From Clostridia bacterium (GTDB lineage Bacteria > Bacillota > Clostridia > Christensenellales > Aristaeellaceae), in the NCBI GenBank assembly GCA_017509255.1, contig JAFWQA010000007.1, forward strand, positions 62,001 to 126,000: a stretch of DNA of 64,000 nucleotides. Direction: 5' to 3'. This document shows positions 49,261 through 57,518 of the stretch, in pieces. A model generated the notes under the pieces. The model did no database searches, was not told the DNA's origin, and worked only from the letters and a program-made list of their open reading frames with translations. Each line of letters begins with the position of its first letter. The stretch's first letter is position 1. The translations under genes and the position numbers were made by a program.

Positions 49261-51531
49261 TTATTCCTCCGAAACAGGAAGATAGGTTTCCACCGAGAAG
49301 GAGGACTGCGCGAACCGGACGGTCAGCGCCCCGCCTGCGGCGGTGGAATACAGGGGTACGGGGCTTACTCTGTCCGCGGCCTCCGAAGAGCGGGCGCCGC
49401 GGTCACAGCTGAGCAGGACGGCCTGCGGGGAAACGGAGGCGAGAAATTCCTCCGAAGTGGAGCCTTTGGAGCCGTGATGCGCCATCTTCAGAATATCGGA
49501 AGGGGCGGCGGCATACATCTCATATTTCCCGTCCAGATCCCCGGCCTGCAGGAGGGTGGTGCCCATCAGTTCCATGCGGACGACGAGGGAGGACTCATTG
49601 GCGTCCTGATTCGGGCGGACCCTGCCGCGCTCCGGCCAGAGGACCCGCAGGGTCCCGGAGGGGACGGGGATCTCATCCCCCGCGGCAAGAAAGACGAATG
49701 CCGTACCCTCCGCGCGCAGGGAGTCGGTCAGGGCCAGGACGTCCGGGTGGATATCCGCCCGGTCGCCGCCCTCCGGCAGATAGCAGAGGCGGACCGGGAT
49801 GCTGTTTTCCCGCAGATCCGCCAGTCCATCGGCATGATCAGCGTGCAGGTGGGACAGGATCACCGCGTCCGGAGTCAGACGCCTGCGCCTGAGGAAGGAC
49901 GCCAGCACGCCGTCGTGATACCCGGTATCAAAGACGATGACGGTATCCCTGTCCCAGAGGACGGCCGCGTCCGCGCTGCCGACACTGAACTGGATATACT
50001 CCGTGGAGGTATGCGGGAAGGAGCAGAGCGAAACGGTAATGACTGCGACACCGAGCGCCGCCAGGGGGACCCGGATCCGGGCGCGGAGCCGGAAGAGCCG
50101 GCAGAGGCCGGCAAAGAGCAGCAGGACGCCCGCGGCTGTCAGAAGATTGGCTGCCCGGGTCCAGAGAGTAATGCCCGGAATGTCCCCAAGCCAGCGGACC
50201 ACCGCGGTGAGGCTGCCCGTGGCCAGGGACGCGGCGGAGCAGACCGGACCGGAAAGAAAGGACACCGGCAGGCACAGCAGCGAAAACCAGTACAGCAGGA
50301 TCAGGCCGGAGGAGAACAGCAGGGCCGGCACGTTGACCAGCATCCCCAGCAGAGGCAACTGCTGGAAATAGTACAGCTCCGGGAGCAGGATGCCGATCTG
50401 CGCGCCGATGGCCGCGCAGAAGGCTTCCCACACGCGGCGGCGGATACGGCCGGCGGGTGAGATCAGACGCGTCAGGTACGGAGTGATCAGGATCAGGCCG
50501 AGCATAGCGCCGAAGGACATCTGAAAGGACAGCCCGGTCAGCTGCGCCGGGGAAACAAGCAGCATGACCAGGAACACGGCGCTGAGCAGATGCAGGGATA
50601 CGCGCGGCCGCTTGAGCAGCTTTCCCTCCAGCAGCAGCAGAACGAGGAGGGAAGCGCGGATGACCGGCTGGCCGGATCCGCAGAGCGAGCAGTAAAAGCC
50701 GAGCAGCAGCGCGTAAAGGATCAGCCGGAGCCCCTGCGGCAGGCGCAGCAGGCGGAAGATGAGCGCCAGGAGCCCGATCAGGACGCCGACGTGGAAGCCG
50801 CTGACGGACAGCACATGGGCGATGCCCAGACGCGCGAAGGCGGTCCTGTCCTCCGAGGAGATCAGCTTCCGCATGCCCAGCAGCATGGCGGAGGCGTAGC
50901 CGCCGGCCTCTTCGCCCATACGCTCCGTGAGCATGCCGGAAAGCCGGTGGCGAAGGGAAGCAGTGAAGCCGGGCCAGGAGAAGAAGGCCGGATCGGAGAT
51001 CACCAGATCCCCGTCCCCGTAGAGGCCAACGGTGATGCCCCGGCGAAGCAGCTCCTCCCGGAAATCATAGCCGTCCGGATTGGACGCGCCGTCCGGGTGG
51101 TACAGGGAGGCGTGAAAGGAGACCGCGCGGCCGGGGGAAAGACCCGCCGGCATTTCCGGGGGATAAAAGGACCAGTACGCGCCGGCGGAAAAGGGCCTGC
51201 CGTTCAGCGTGACGTGGGAAAGGACGGTTTTGACCTGGCCGTTGGCGCCCGTGCCGATCTCATCGGTGACGATGCCGGTGACCTCATATTCCGCCGCCTC
51301 CGGCAGAGACGGACGGAAGGCGAAGAAGCCGGCAAGGCAGCCGGCGGCCAGCGTGACCGCGAGAATGGCGGCAAAGCGGAGACGGCTCTTCAGCAGGAGG
51401 CAGCCCGCCAGCCCGGCGGCAATGCCCGCCGCCGCGTACCACGGGGAGCGGGAGATCCGCCCGAGCAGTATGCCCAGCGCGAAGCAGACGGCCATCGGAG
51501 GCAGCAGCCATCCGCGCTGCCGCGCGTTCAA
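49261..51531 (-). CDS. comEC: ComEC/Rec2 DNA-uptake channel with MBL domain
   Basis: 756 residues from TTG 51531, overlapping the MBL gene stop (TTGA); ATG 51495 is an alternative. N-terminal helices and OB-like segment (about 1-210), the competence channel (DRTAFARLGIAHVLSVSGFHVGVL, split here as the HVLSVSGFHVG signature, then YCSLCGSGQPVIRA), and a C-terminal metallo-beta-lactamase domain with SHLHADHADG, AGDLDGK and AHHGSKGS metal ligands. ComEC carries single-stranded DNA across the membrane in transformation; its MBL domain is thought to degrade one strand. Other com genes are not in the window, so competence itself is not shown. Confidence 0.92.
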   Translation of the reverse strand: MNARQRGWLLPPMAVCFALGILLGRISRSPWYAAAGIAAGLAGCLLLKSRLRFAAILAVTLAAGCLAGFFAFRPSLPEAAEYEVTGIVTDEIGTGANGQVKTVLSHVTLNGRPFSAGAYWSFYPPEMPAGLSPGRAVSFHASLYHPDGASNPDGYDFREELLRRGITVGLYGDGDLVISDPAFFSWPGFTASLRHRLSGMLTERMGEEAGGYASAMLLGMRKLISSEDRTAFARLGIAHVLSVSGFHVGVLIGLLALIFRLLRLPQGLRLILYALLLGFYCSLCGSGQPVIRASLLVLLLLEGKLLKRPRVSLHLLSAVFLVMLLVSPAQLTGLSFQMSFGAMLGLILITPYLTRLISPAGRIRRRVWEAFCAAIGAQIGILLPELYYFQQLPLLGMLVNVPALLFSSGLILLYWFSLLCLPVSFLSGPVCSAASLATGSLTAVVRWLGDIPGITLWTRAANLLTAAGVLLLFAGLCRLFRLRARIRVPLAALGVAVITVSLCSFPHTSTEYIQFSVGSADAAVLWDRDTVIVFDTGYHDGVLASFLRRRRLTPDAVILSHLHADHADGLADLRENSIPVRLCYLPEGGDRADIHPDVLALTDSLRAEGTAFVFLAAGDEIPVPSGTLRVLWPERGRVRPNQDANESSLVVRMELMGTTLLQAGDLDGKYEMYAAAPSDILKMAHHGSKGSTSEEFLASVSPQAVLLSCDRGARSSEAADRVSPVPLYSTAAGGALTVRFAQSSFSVETYLPVSEE

Positions 51532-52244
51532 ATCTCCACAGCGGCGCCCGGTTCCGCGAGACGGGGATCGGAAAAACGGGTCCGGGCTTCCCGGAGGACC
51601 GTTTTCGGTGAATAGAAGGGGTTGAGATGGGTGACGATCAGTCGCTTTGCCCCGGCGTCCCGCGCAAGCTCCGCGGCCAGCGCAGCGGACAGGTGCGGTT
51701 TCTGCTCCGTCCACTCCTCCTCCGGAAAGAGCCCGTCCGCCAGCAGCAGATCGCAGCCGCGGTAAAAGCCCGCCAGGGAGGGGAGGGTGTTGGTGTCGCC
51801 GGTGTAGCCGAAGACCCGGCCGCCCTGCTCCACGCGGAAGCCGACCGCGGGGACAGGATGGCGGGCTTCGCCCACGAAGACCTCGGCATCCCCGACCGTG
51901 ATCCGGTCGCCGGGCGCGATATCCGTCAGCTGAAAGCAGGGCGCGGAGGCCACCGCTTTCCGGAGCGCGGATGCTTCATCCGCCGGGGCGTAGACGGGCA
52001 GAACGCTGCTGAGCGCCTGCAGCCGGTAGATCAGCGGAAGAAGGTCCGAGGTGTGGTCGAAATGCCAGTGGGACAAAAAAACGGCATTCAAAGCCTCCGG
52101 CGGCATAAGAGCCGTCAGACGGGCCAGAATGCCGCTGCCGAAATCAAACTGAAGAAGGGCGGAACCGGCCTCCAGCAGATAACCGGAGGTCGCGCCGTTG
52201 CTTTCCGGGAAGGGACCGCTGACGCCGAGAAGATGAAGCCGCAT
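51528..52244 (-). CDS. MBL-fold hydrolase (ribonuclease Z-like)
   Basis: 238 residues. The metal site LSHWHFDHTSDLLPL (H-x-H-x-D-H), GEARHPVPAVGFRVE, YTGDTNTLP, LLADGLF and IVTHLNP give all metal ligands of the RNase Z/ElaC-like branch. The exosite arm of true RNase Z is not evident, so tRNA 3' processing is not assured. Lies between barstar and comEC, with tight spacing in the same operon. Confidence 0.85.
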   Translation of the reverse strand: MRLHLLGVSGPFPESNGATSGYLLEAGSALLQFDFGSGILARLTALMPPEALNAVFLSHWHFDHTSDLLPLIYRLQALSSVLPVYAPADEASALRKAVASAPCFQLTDIAPGDRITVGDAEVFVGEARHPVPAVGFRVEQGGRVFGYTGDTNTLPSLAGFYRGCDLLLADGLFPEEEWTEQKPHLSAALAAELARDAGAKRLIVTHLNPFYSPKTVLREARTRFSDPRLAEPGAAVEI

Positions 52245-52248
52245 GGGA

Positions 52249-52497
52249 TCAGAGCTCCTTTACTTCGCCGCCGAGATCCTCGATCACGCGGCAAACGGTG
52301 CGCAGGGCCGCGGAGGCTTCCCCTTCCCCGGGGGACGCCAGCCAGAGATTGACGGGCTCCGCGCGTTCGGAAAGGCAGTCGTGCAGCGCGTCCGCGTTCA
52401 TGCCGTAATAATCGGGCAGGCCAAGCAGGCGCCTGAGCGCCGCGTGGACCTCACCGGAAGAGTGATAATCGGAACCGTACAGACAGATGGTTTGCAT
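52249..52497 (-). CDS. barstar-family protein
   Basis: 82 residues. IDL-type start (QTICLYGSDYHSSGEVHAAL), then LPDYYGMNADALHDCLSE and VNLWL, the conserved core of barstar-like RNase inhibitors. Barstar blocks the cognate ribonuclease barnase. No RNase gene is next to it, so it may be a housekeeping relative or an orphan immunity protein. 4 nt upstream of the MBL gene. Confidence 0.82.
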   Translation of the reverse strand: MQTICLYGSDYHSSGEVHAALRRLLGLPDYYGMNADALHDCLSERAEPVNLWLASPGEGEASAALRTVCRVIEDLGGEVKEL

Positions 52498-52546
52498 GAT
52501 GATCAGGCCTCCATGCTTTATCCTATTCTATTTCGCCGCGCGGGTG

Positions 52547-52921
52547 TCAGATTCCTTTTCCGGTGCGTACGGAGAAGGCGATCATATAGGCGGAAAACGC
52601 CGTTTCCACCGTAATCAGCCGGGAATCGTTGGTGGCGAGCAGGCGGAGCACCGGCACATCCACCCCCTGCATGGCCAGATACTGATACAGGAGAACCAGC
52701 AGGATCAGCGCCGCGGGGATCCACAGAAGATGCGCGAAGGGCTCCCGCAGCCGGGTGGCGCCCGCCAGGGGAAGCAGCAGGGACAGGGCTACGCCCAGCA
52801 GAAGTCCCAGCAGCAGGCTGCCGAAAAAGCCGCCCAGTGAGGAAAGCAGGGGCGTCAGCAGGCAGATCAGGATCAGCAGGCCCAGGGGCACCAGAATGAC
52901 GGTCAGCTTTCTGAGAAACAT
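52547..52921 (-). CDS. small integral membrane protein
   Basis: 124 residues with three hydrophobic segments (about 7-28, 30-55, 68-88) and a short polar C-terminus. Starts inside the end of trmD (19-nt overlap), so it is co-translated. I recognise no family. It occupies the place where rplS normally follows trmD. Confidence 0.65.
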   Translation of the reverse strand: MFLRKLTVILVPLGLLILICLLTPLLSSLGGFFGSLLLGLLLGVALSLLLPLAGATRLREPFAHLLWIPAALILLVLLYQYLAMQGVDVPVLRLLATNDSRLITVETAFSAYMIAFSVRTGKGI

Positions 52922-53646
52922 GAATCCTCCAGCTCCTTCAGTGTTTTTTGATCCTTCGCGTCCAGGGATGCGCTCTCCAGCAGGTCCGGACGGAACCGCA
53001 GGGTGGCCAGCAGGCTTTCCCGCCGGCGCCAGGCGCGGATCTTCGCGTGATCGCCGGACAGGAGCACCTCGGGAACGGCAAGGCCGTCGATCTCCCGGGG
53101 GCGCGTGTACTGCGGATATTCCAGCAGCCCGTCCGAGAAGGATTCCTCCTCCGGGCTTTCCTTACTGCCCAGGACGCCGGGGATGAAGCGCGCCACACAG
53201 TCCGTGAGCACCATGGCGGCCAGCTCGCCGCCCGTGAGGATATAGTCGCCGATGCTGATCTCCTCATCCACGCAGGTATCCAGCGCGCGCTGGTCCACGC
53301 CTTCGTAATGCCCGCACAGCAGCACCAGCTCTTCCTCCTTCGCCAGCTCCCGGGCGAGGGCAGTCGTCAGCTTCCGGCCGCGGGGGCCGAGATAGATGCG
53401 CTTTCCGCGGAAGCCATCCCCGGTGACGGAAGCCATGGCGTCCCGGATGGGCTGGTACATCATGACCATGCCGGCGCCGCCGCCGAAGGGATAGTCGTCG
53501 GTGTTGTGATGCTTGCTTTCGGAAAAGGGGCGGATGTCCGTGAGCGTGATCTCCAGCAGGCCCTGCTCCCGGGCGCGGCCCAGGATGCTGGAGGAGAAAA
53601 CGCTTTCGAACATTTCCGGAAAGATCGTCAGGATGTTAATCTTCAA
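52903..53646 (-). CDS. trmD: tRNA (guanine-37-N1) methyltransferase
   Basis: 247 residues. It methylates G37 next to the anticodon using S-adenosylmethionine and prevents frameshifts. KINILTIFPEMFESVFSSS, YPFGGGAGMVM, LLCGHYEGVDQR, EISIGDYILTGGELAAMV and GSKESPEEESF are the SPOUT knot and family motifs. TTG 53646 is selected because GGAGG lies 9 nt upstream, giving the usual MKINIL start; TTG 53655 abuts that site. Overlaps rimM by 11 nt. Confidence 0.95.
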   Translation of the reverse strand: MKINILTIFPEMFESVFSSSILGRAREQGLLEITLTDIRPFSESKHHNTDDYPFGGGAGMVMMYQPIRDAMASVTGDGFRGKRIYLGPRGRKLTTALARELAKEEELVLLCGHYEGVDQRALDTCVDEEISIGDYILTGGELAAMVLTDCVARFIPGVLGSKESPEEESFSDGLLEYPQYTRPREIDGLAVPEVLLSGDHAKIRAWRRRESLLATLRFRPDLLESASLDAKDQKTLKELEDSCFSES

Positions 53647-54157
53647 GGACGGCAACCTCCATCAGCTTTTCGGAGAGAACGGAGATCCGGCGCGCGGCCG
53701 GGTCCACGGCGGGGAATACCGCCAGCAGGGCGGGCGCCATCAGCGTGCCCCGCGGCGTGGAAAACACCCAGGTATCCACGGGGCCGTTCTGCAGGACCTC
53801 CCGGAGCGTGCCGACAGTGACGCCGTTTTCATCCACGGCGTCGCAGCCGATCAGGTCGGCGATCAGGTTGCTGTTTTCCTCCGCAGGCTCCGCGTCCGCG
53901 CGGGAGATATAAAGCTCCCTGCCGCGCAGCCTTTCCGCGTCCTCTGCGGTGGCGGAGCCGTTCAGATGCGCGTAAACAAAGCCGTCCCGGATGCGGACAA
54001 GCTTATATTCCACCGGTGTGAACGCGCTGCCGTCCTTCAGGTAAAGCGTTTTCCAGCGGCGGAAACGGCTGACGTCCGCCGCCCAGGACTTGATCTTGCA
54101 CTCGCCCCGGACGCCCTGCGGCTTGAGCACTTCGCCGATCATGAGATATTCCGTCAT
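53636..54157 (-). CDS. rimM: ribosome maturation factor RimM
   Basis: 173 residues. IGEVLKPQGVRGECKIKSW is the N-terminal signature, RGRELYISRADAEP and DLIGCDAVDENG the hinge to the PRC-barrel domain, and LMAPALLAVFPAVD its end. RimM helps 30S assembly by binding S19. ATG 54157 follows GGGAGGAACC; residues from 54169 upstream are not needed. Operon order rpsP-khpA-rimM-trmD is the standard one. Confidence 0.95.
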   Translation of the reverse strand: MTEYLMIGEVLKPQGVRGECKIKSWAADVSRFRRWKTLYLKDGSAFTPVEYKLVRIRDGFVYAHLNGSATAEDAERLRGRELYISRADAEPAEENSNLIADLIGCDAVDENGVTVGTLREVLQNGPVDTWVFSTPRGTLMAPALLAVFPAVDPAARRISVLSEKLMEVAVLED

Positions 54158-54213
54158 GGTTCCTCCCAATAAAGAACGGGACCGGCCTGATACCGCGTCC
54201 CGTTTCCGAAATA

Positions 54214-54441
54214 TTACTGGATCTCGACAAAAACAGGCTTGCTGTTCTTTGCCGTTGCCGCCTTGATCACGGAGCGGATCGCTTTCGCAATACGACCCTG
54301 CTTGCCGATGACCTTACCCATGTCATCCTCAGCCACATGGAGCTCCAGAATGACAGCCTCCGGCCCTTCGGTCTCGGTGACGGTCACCTGATCGGGGTGT
54401 TCCACCAGAGAACGCGCCACAAACGTAAGTAATTCTTGCAT
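54214..54441 (-). CDS. khpA: KH-domain RNA-binding protein KhpA
   Basis: 75 residues (YlqC). The type II KH motif is VIGKQGRIAKAIRSVIKAA. KhpA with KhpB binds many RNAs and affects cell elongation in Firmicutes. Located between rpsP and rimM as usual; RBS AAAGGATG. Confidence 0.95.
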   Translation of the reverse strand: MQELLTFVARSLVEHPDQVTVTETEGPEAVILELHVAEDDMGKVIGKQGRIAKAIRSVIKAATAKNSKPVFVEIQ

Positions 54442-54508
54442 GGAGACATCCTTTCTGTCAGACGGCGGCAGGCCTGCCCGCCGGGCAGACGCGCCGCGGG
54501 CGGGGGAC

Positions 54509-54760
54509 TTACTTTTCTTCGATCGCGCCGGTCTTCTTCAGCAGGACGCGGACGGTATCGGTGGGCTGGGCGCCGACGCCGAGCCAGTACTTGGCGCGTT
54601 CGTTGTCCACATTGATCTCAGCGGGCTGGGTCATGGGATTGTAGTAGCCGATCTCTTCGATAAAGCGGCCGTCACGGGGGCTGCGGATATCGGCGACAAC
54701 AACACGGTAGAAGGGCTTTTTCTTCATTCCCATTCTCTTCAGACGGATTTTAACGGACAT
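54509..54760 (-). CDS. rpsP: 30S ribosomal protein S16
   Basis: 83 residues, the normal length. [20 protein letters not shown] and [11 protein letters not shown] are diagnostic. RBS GAGGAGG. Confidence 0.97.
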   Translation of the reverse strand: MSVKIRLKRMGMKKKPFYRVVVADIRSPRDGRFIEEIGYYNPMTQPAEINVDNERAKYWLGVGAQPTDTVRVLLKKTGAIEEK

Positions 54761-54839
54761 TTGGGTTTCCTCCTCTAAAATAAATAAAATGTTTTCTATA
54801 TGGAAATCACATGCCTGGGCATATGAAAGCCACTCGGGG

Positions 54840-56162
54840 TCACATACCGGGGAAGCGCATCTTCATGCCGCGCTTGCCGCGTGAGTTCATCATCTGCTTC
54901 ATCATCTGCTGCGCCTGCTCAAACTGGCGGATCAGCTGATTGACGTCCTGCACGGTGGTGCCGGAGCCGGCGGCGATGCGCTTGCGGCGGGAAGCGTTCA
55001 GGATAGAGGGATCGCGGCGCTCCCTGAGCGTCATGGAGCGGATGATGGCCTCCGGCTTTTTCATGGCGTTGTCATCCACGTCGATGTTTTTGCCGGACAT
55101 ACCGGGGAGCATGCTGAGCATGCTTTTGATGCCGCCCATTTTCTTCATGCTCTGCATCTGCTCCAGAAAGTCGTCCAGCGTGAGCCTGCTGCTCATGCCC
55201 TTGCGGGCGAATTTCTCGGCATCCTGCTCGTCAAAGGCCTCGGCAGCCTTGTCGATCAGGGTCATCATATCGCCCATGCCGAGGATGCGGCTGGCCATCC
55301 GGTCCGGATGGAAGGGCTCGATATCGGAAAGCTTTTCGCCGATACCGCTGAACTTGATCGGCTTGCCGGTGACGGCGCGGACGCTCAGCGCGGCGCCGCC
55401 GCGGGTGTCGCCGTCCAGCTTGGTGAGGATCACGCCGGAGACGTTCAGCGCCTCGTCAAAGGCTTTGGCGACGTTAACGGCGTCCTGACCGGTCATGGCG
55501 TCGACTGTCAACAGGATCTCCTGCGGGTGGACGGTGTCGCGGATGCGGACCAACTCATCCATCAGTTCGGTATCGATGTGGAGGCGGCCGGCGGTGTCGA
55601 TGATCAGCACGTCCCGCTGGTAATAGCGGGCGTACTCGATCGCTTCCTTCGCGGTCTTGACGGGATCCTGCGTGCCCTTTTCGAACACGGGGACGTGTAC
55701 CTGCTCACCGACGACCTGCAGCTGTTTGATGGCGGCGGGACGGTAGATGTCGCAGGCGGCCAGCATGGGCTTTTTGCCCTGCCTGGTCAGATAGCCGGCC
55801 AGCTTGGCGCACATGGTGGTCTTGCCGGCACCCTGCAGGCCGCAGAGCATGTAGATGGTGGGCACGGAAGAGGACCAGGTCAGCTTCGCGTTGGTCGAGC
55901 CCATCAGCGCGGTCATCTCTTCACTGACGATCTTGATGACCTGCTGGGACGGGGTCAGGGAAGCGAGCACATCCTGACCGACGCAGCGCTCCGTGACCTT
56001 TTTGATAAAATCCTTGGCGACGGCGTAATTGACGTCAGCCTCCAGCAGGGCCATGCGGACCTCGCGCATGCCTTCCTTCACGGACTGCTCGTTCAGCCGG
56101 CCGCGGCCGGTCATCTTCCGCAGGGCGCCCTGCAGCTTTTCAGTCAAGCCCTCAAAGGCCAT
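54840..56162 (-). CDS. ffh: signal recognition particle protein Ffh
   Basis: 440 residues. N domain (1-85), GTPase G domain with [43 protein letters not shown], and a Met-rich M domain ([12 protein letters not shown]) that binds signal sequences and 4.5S RNA. Ffh delivers nascent membrane proteins to FtsY. Overlaps ylxM by 11 nt. Confidence 0.97.
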   Translation of the reverse strand: MAFEGLTEKLQGALRKMTGRGRLNEQSVKEGMREVRMALLEADVNYAVAKDFIKKVTERCVGQDVLASLTPSQQVIKIVSEEMTALMGSTNAKLTWSSSVPTIYMLCGLQGAGKTTMCAKLAGYLTRQGKKPMLAACDIYRPAAIKQLQVVGEQVHVPVFEKGTQDPVKTAKEAIEYARYYQRDVLIIDTAGRLHIDTELMDELVRIRDTVHPQEILLTVDAMTGQDAVNVAKAFDEALNVSGVILTKLDGDTRGGAALSVRAVTGKPIKFSGIGEKLSDIEPFHPDRMASRILGMGDMMTLIDKAAEAFDEQDAEKFARKGMSSRLTLDDFLEQMQSMKKMGGIKSMLSMLPGMSGKNIDVDDNAMKKPEAIIRSMTLRERRDPSILNASRRKRIAAGSGTTVQDVNQLIRQFEQAQQMMKQMMNSRGKRGMKMRFPGM

Positions 56163-56511
56163 AGCTTTCCTCCTGATCCAGCGCGAGCAGGTCCCGCATG
56201 AGCTGCTCCGCCCGGGAATAATCCTTATTCTTCAGCGCGGAAAGGGCGTCCTCCAGCCCGGCCTCCATCCTGCGGAAGCGGGCGGCCATGCCTAGCGCGC
56301 TTTCCCACTCGGCCAGCTTCGCCGCGGCGCGGGTGAGCGCCTCGTGCACCGCCTGGCGGGAAATACCGACCTCCTCGGCGATCTCGCCGAGGGAAAGGTC
56401 CTCCTCACAGTGGAGGGAAAGCACGCGGCGCTGATTCTCCGTCAGCATACCGCCGTAAAACGCGGCAAGAAAGGCGAGATCCACCTTTTTGCGAAGATCC
56501 TCCCGAGCCAA
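56152..56511 (-). CDS. ylxM: YlxM-family HTH protein
   Basis: 119 residues. LTENQRRVLSLHCEEDLSLG and IAEEVGISRQAVHEALTR form a sigma-4-like helix-turn-helix; the gene precedes ffh in most Firmicutes and may modulate the SRP pathway. TTG 56511 is preferred, with GGGAGG 8 nt upstream; TTG 56556 is longer but has no ribosome binding site. Confidence 0.9.
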   Translation of the reverse strand: MAREDLRKKVDLAFLAAFYGGMLTENQRRVLSLHCEEDLSLGEIAEEVGISRQAVHEALTRAAAKLAEWESALGMAARFRRMEAGLEDALSALKNKDYSRAEQLMRDLLALDQEESYGL

Positions 56512-56573
56512 TCCTTTCGCCTCCCGCCCTCCGGGCTGTTCTGAGGTGTCAAGCAAAAACGCTTGACAGAGAG

Positions 56574-56601
56574 ATTATACACGGATCCTCCCGCTTGTCA
56601 A
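56574..56601 (-). promoter_or_regulatory. promoter of ylxM-ffh-rpsP-rimM-trmD block
   Basis: Minus strand TTGACA (56601-56596), 16-nt spacer, TATAAT (56579-56574). Next to it lies the inverted repeat GTCAAGC-N6-GCTTGAC (56548-56567), downstream of the start point. Confidence 0.75.
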
Positions 56602-56618
56602 GCGGAAAACGGAAAAAC

Positions 56619-56647
56619 TTGACAAACAAACAGGCTTCCTTAATAAT
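56619..56647 (+). promoter_or_regulatory. promoter of lipocalin-like secreted protein
   Basis: TTGACA (56619-56624), 17-nt spacer, AATAAT (56642-56647), divergent from the ylxM promoter. Confidence 0.6.
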
Positions 56648-56683
56648 ATTACCGGTAAACCCCAACAAAAAGGAGGACCGAAG

Positions 56684-57460
56684 ATGAAAATGAAAAAGAT
56701 ATACGCGCTTCTGCTGGCTGCCGTGATGGCATGCCTGTGTGTGTTTGCCGCCGCTGAGGAAACGACAGAGACACTGGCGGGCGAATGGTTCCTGACCTCC
56801 ATGACGGCGGACGGCATGACGGTCGATCCGGCGGTGGCGGGCATGGCCATGACCCTGGCCCTGAATGAGGACGGGACCGTGAAGATCACCACTGTCCAGG
56901 GCGAAGACGAGGACGTGACCGAAGGCACCTGGGCCCCCGCGGAGAACGGGATCGCCCTGACCGTGGATGGCGAAACGATGGAATGGCCCGTTGAAAACGG
57001 CGTGATCAAGGGCGCCATGGGGGACATCGTGCTCGAGCTGAGCCGTGAAAAGTCCGAAGCTGAAGAGCTGCCCACCGCCATTGCCGCGGAAAGTGAGGAA
57101 GCGTTTTTCGGCACCTGGGTACCGGACAAAATTTATATGGCCGGTGTGATGATGCCCGTCGCCCAGCTCGGCGAGATGCTCGGCATCGACACCCAAAGCA
57201 GACTCGCCATTGAGGCCGGCATTGCCACCGAATACTCCGGCACAGGAGACGACGCCGTTGTGGTCCCGTACACCACGTCCTTCACGGACGGGGCGCTGAC
57301 CCTGAGCCTGCGGAATCCCCTGTATGAAGAGCAGGGCGGCGAGGAGTTCACCAATACCGTCTACAGCCTGACGGAGGAGGGAAGCCTGACCTGCGCTCTC
57401 ACCCTCGGCGACACGGAGCTCAGGATGTACCTGATCCCCTTCGTTCCCCCGGAAGAATAA
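56684..57460 (+). CDS. secreted lipocalin-like protein, two tandem domains
   Basis: 258 residues. Signal peptide (1-25). Two repeats of a beta-barrel pattern, each opening with G-x-W: LAGEWFLTSMTADGMTVD (about 31) and FFGTWVPDKIYMAGVMMPV (about 146), and each with an E/DGT or DGAL turn and GTW-type closing strands. They resemble lipocalin-like repeats of Clostridia secreted proteins. Ligand unknown. RBS AAAGGAGG. Single-gene unit. Confidence 0.72.
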   Translation: MKMKKIYALLLAAVMACLCVFAAAEETTETLAGEWFLTSMTADGMTVDPAVAGMAMTLALNEDGTVKITTVQGEDEDVTEGTWAPAENGIALTVDGETMEWPVENGVIKGAMGDIVLELSREKSEAEELPTAIAAESEEAFFGTWVPDKIYMAGVMMPVAQLGEMLGIDTQSRLAIEAGIATEYSGTGDDAVVVPYTTSFTDGALTLSLRNPLYEEQGGEEFTNTVYSLTEEGSLTCALTLGDTELRMYLIPFVPPEE

Positions 57461-57473
57461 GGCAGACAAAACA

Positions 57474-57503
57474 ACCGGCCGGCGCTGAGCGCCGGCCGGT
57501 TTT
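57474..57503. terminator. bidirectional terminator
   Basis: Perfect 12-bp GC stem (ACCGGCCGGCGC / GCGCCGGCCGGT) with a TGA loop and TTT on plus; convergent genes on both sides. Confidence 0.85.
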
Positions 57504-57518
57504 CTTTGCTTTTCAGAG

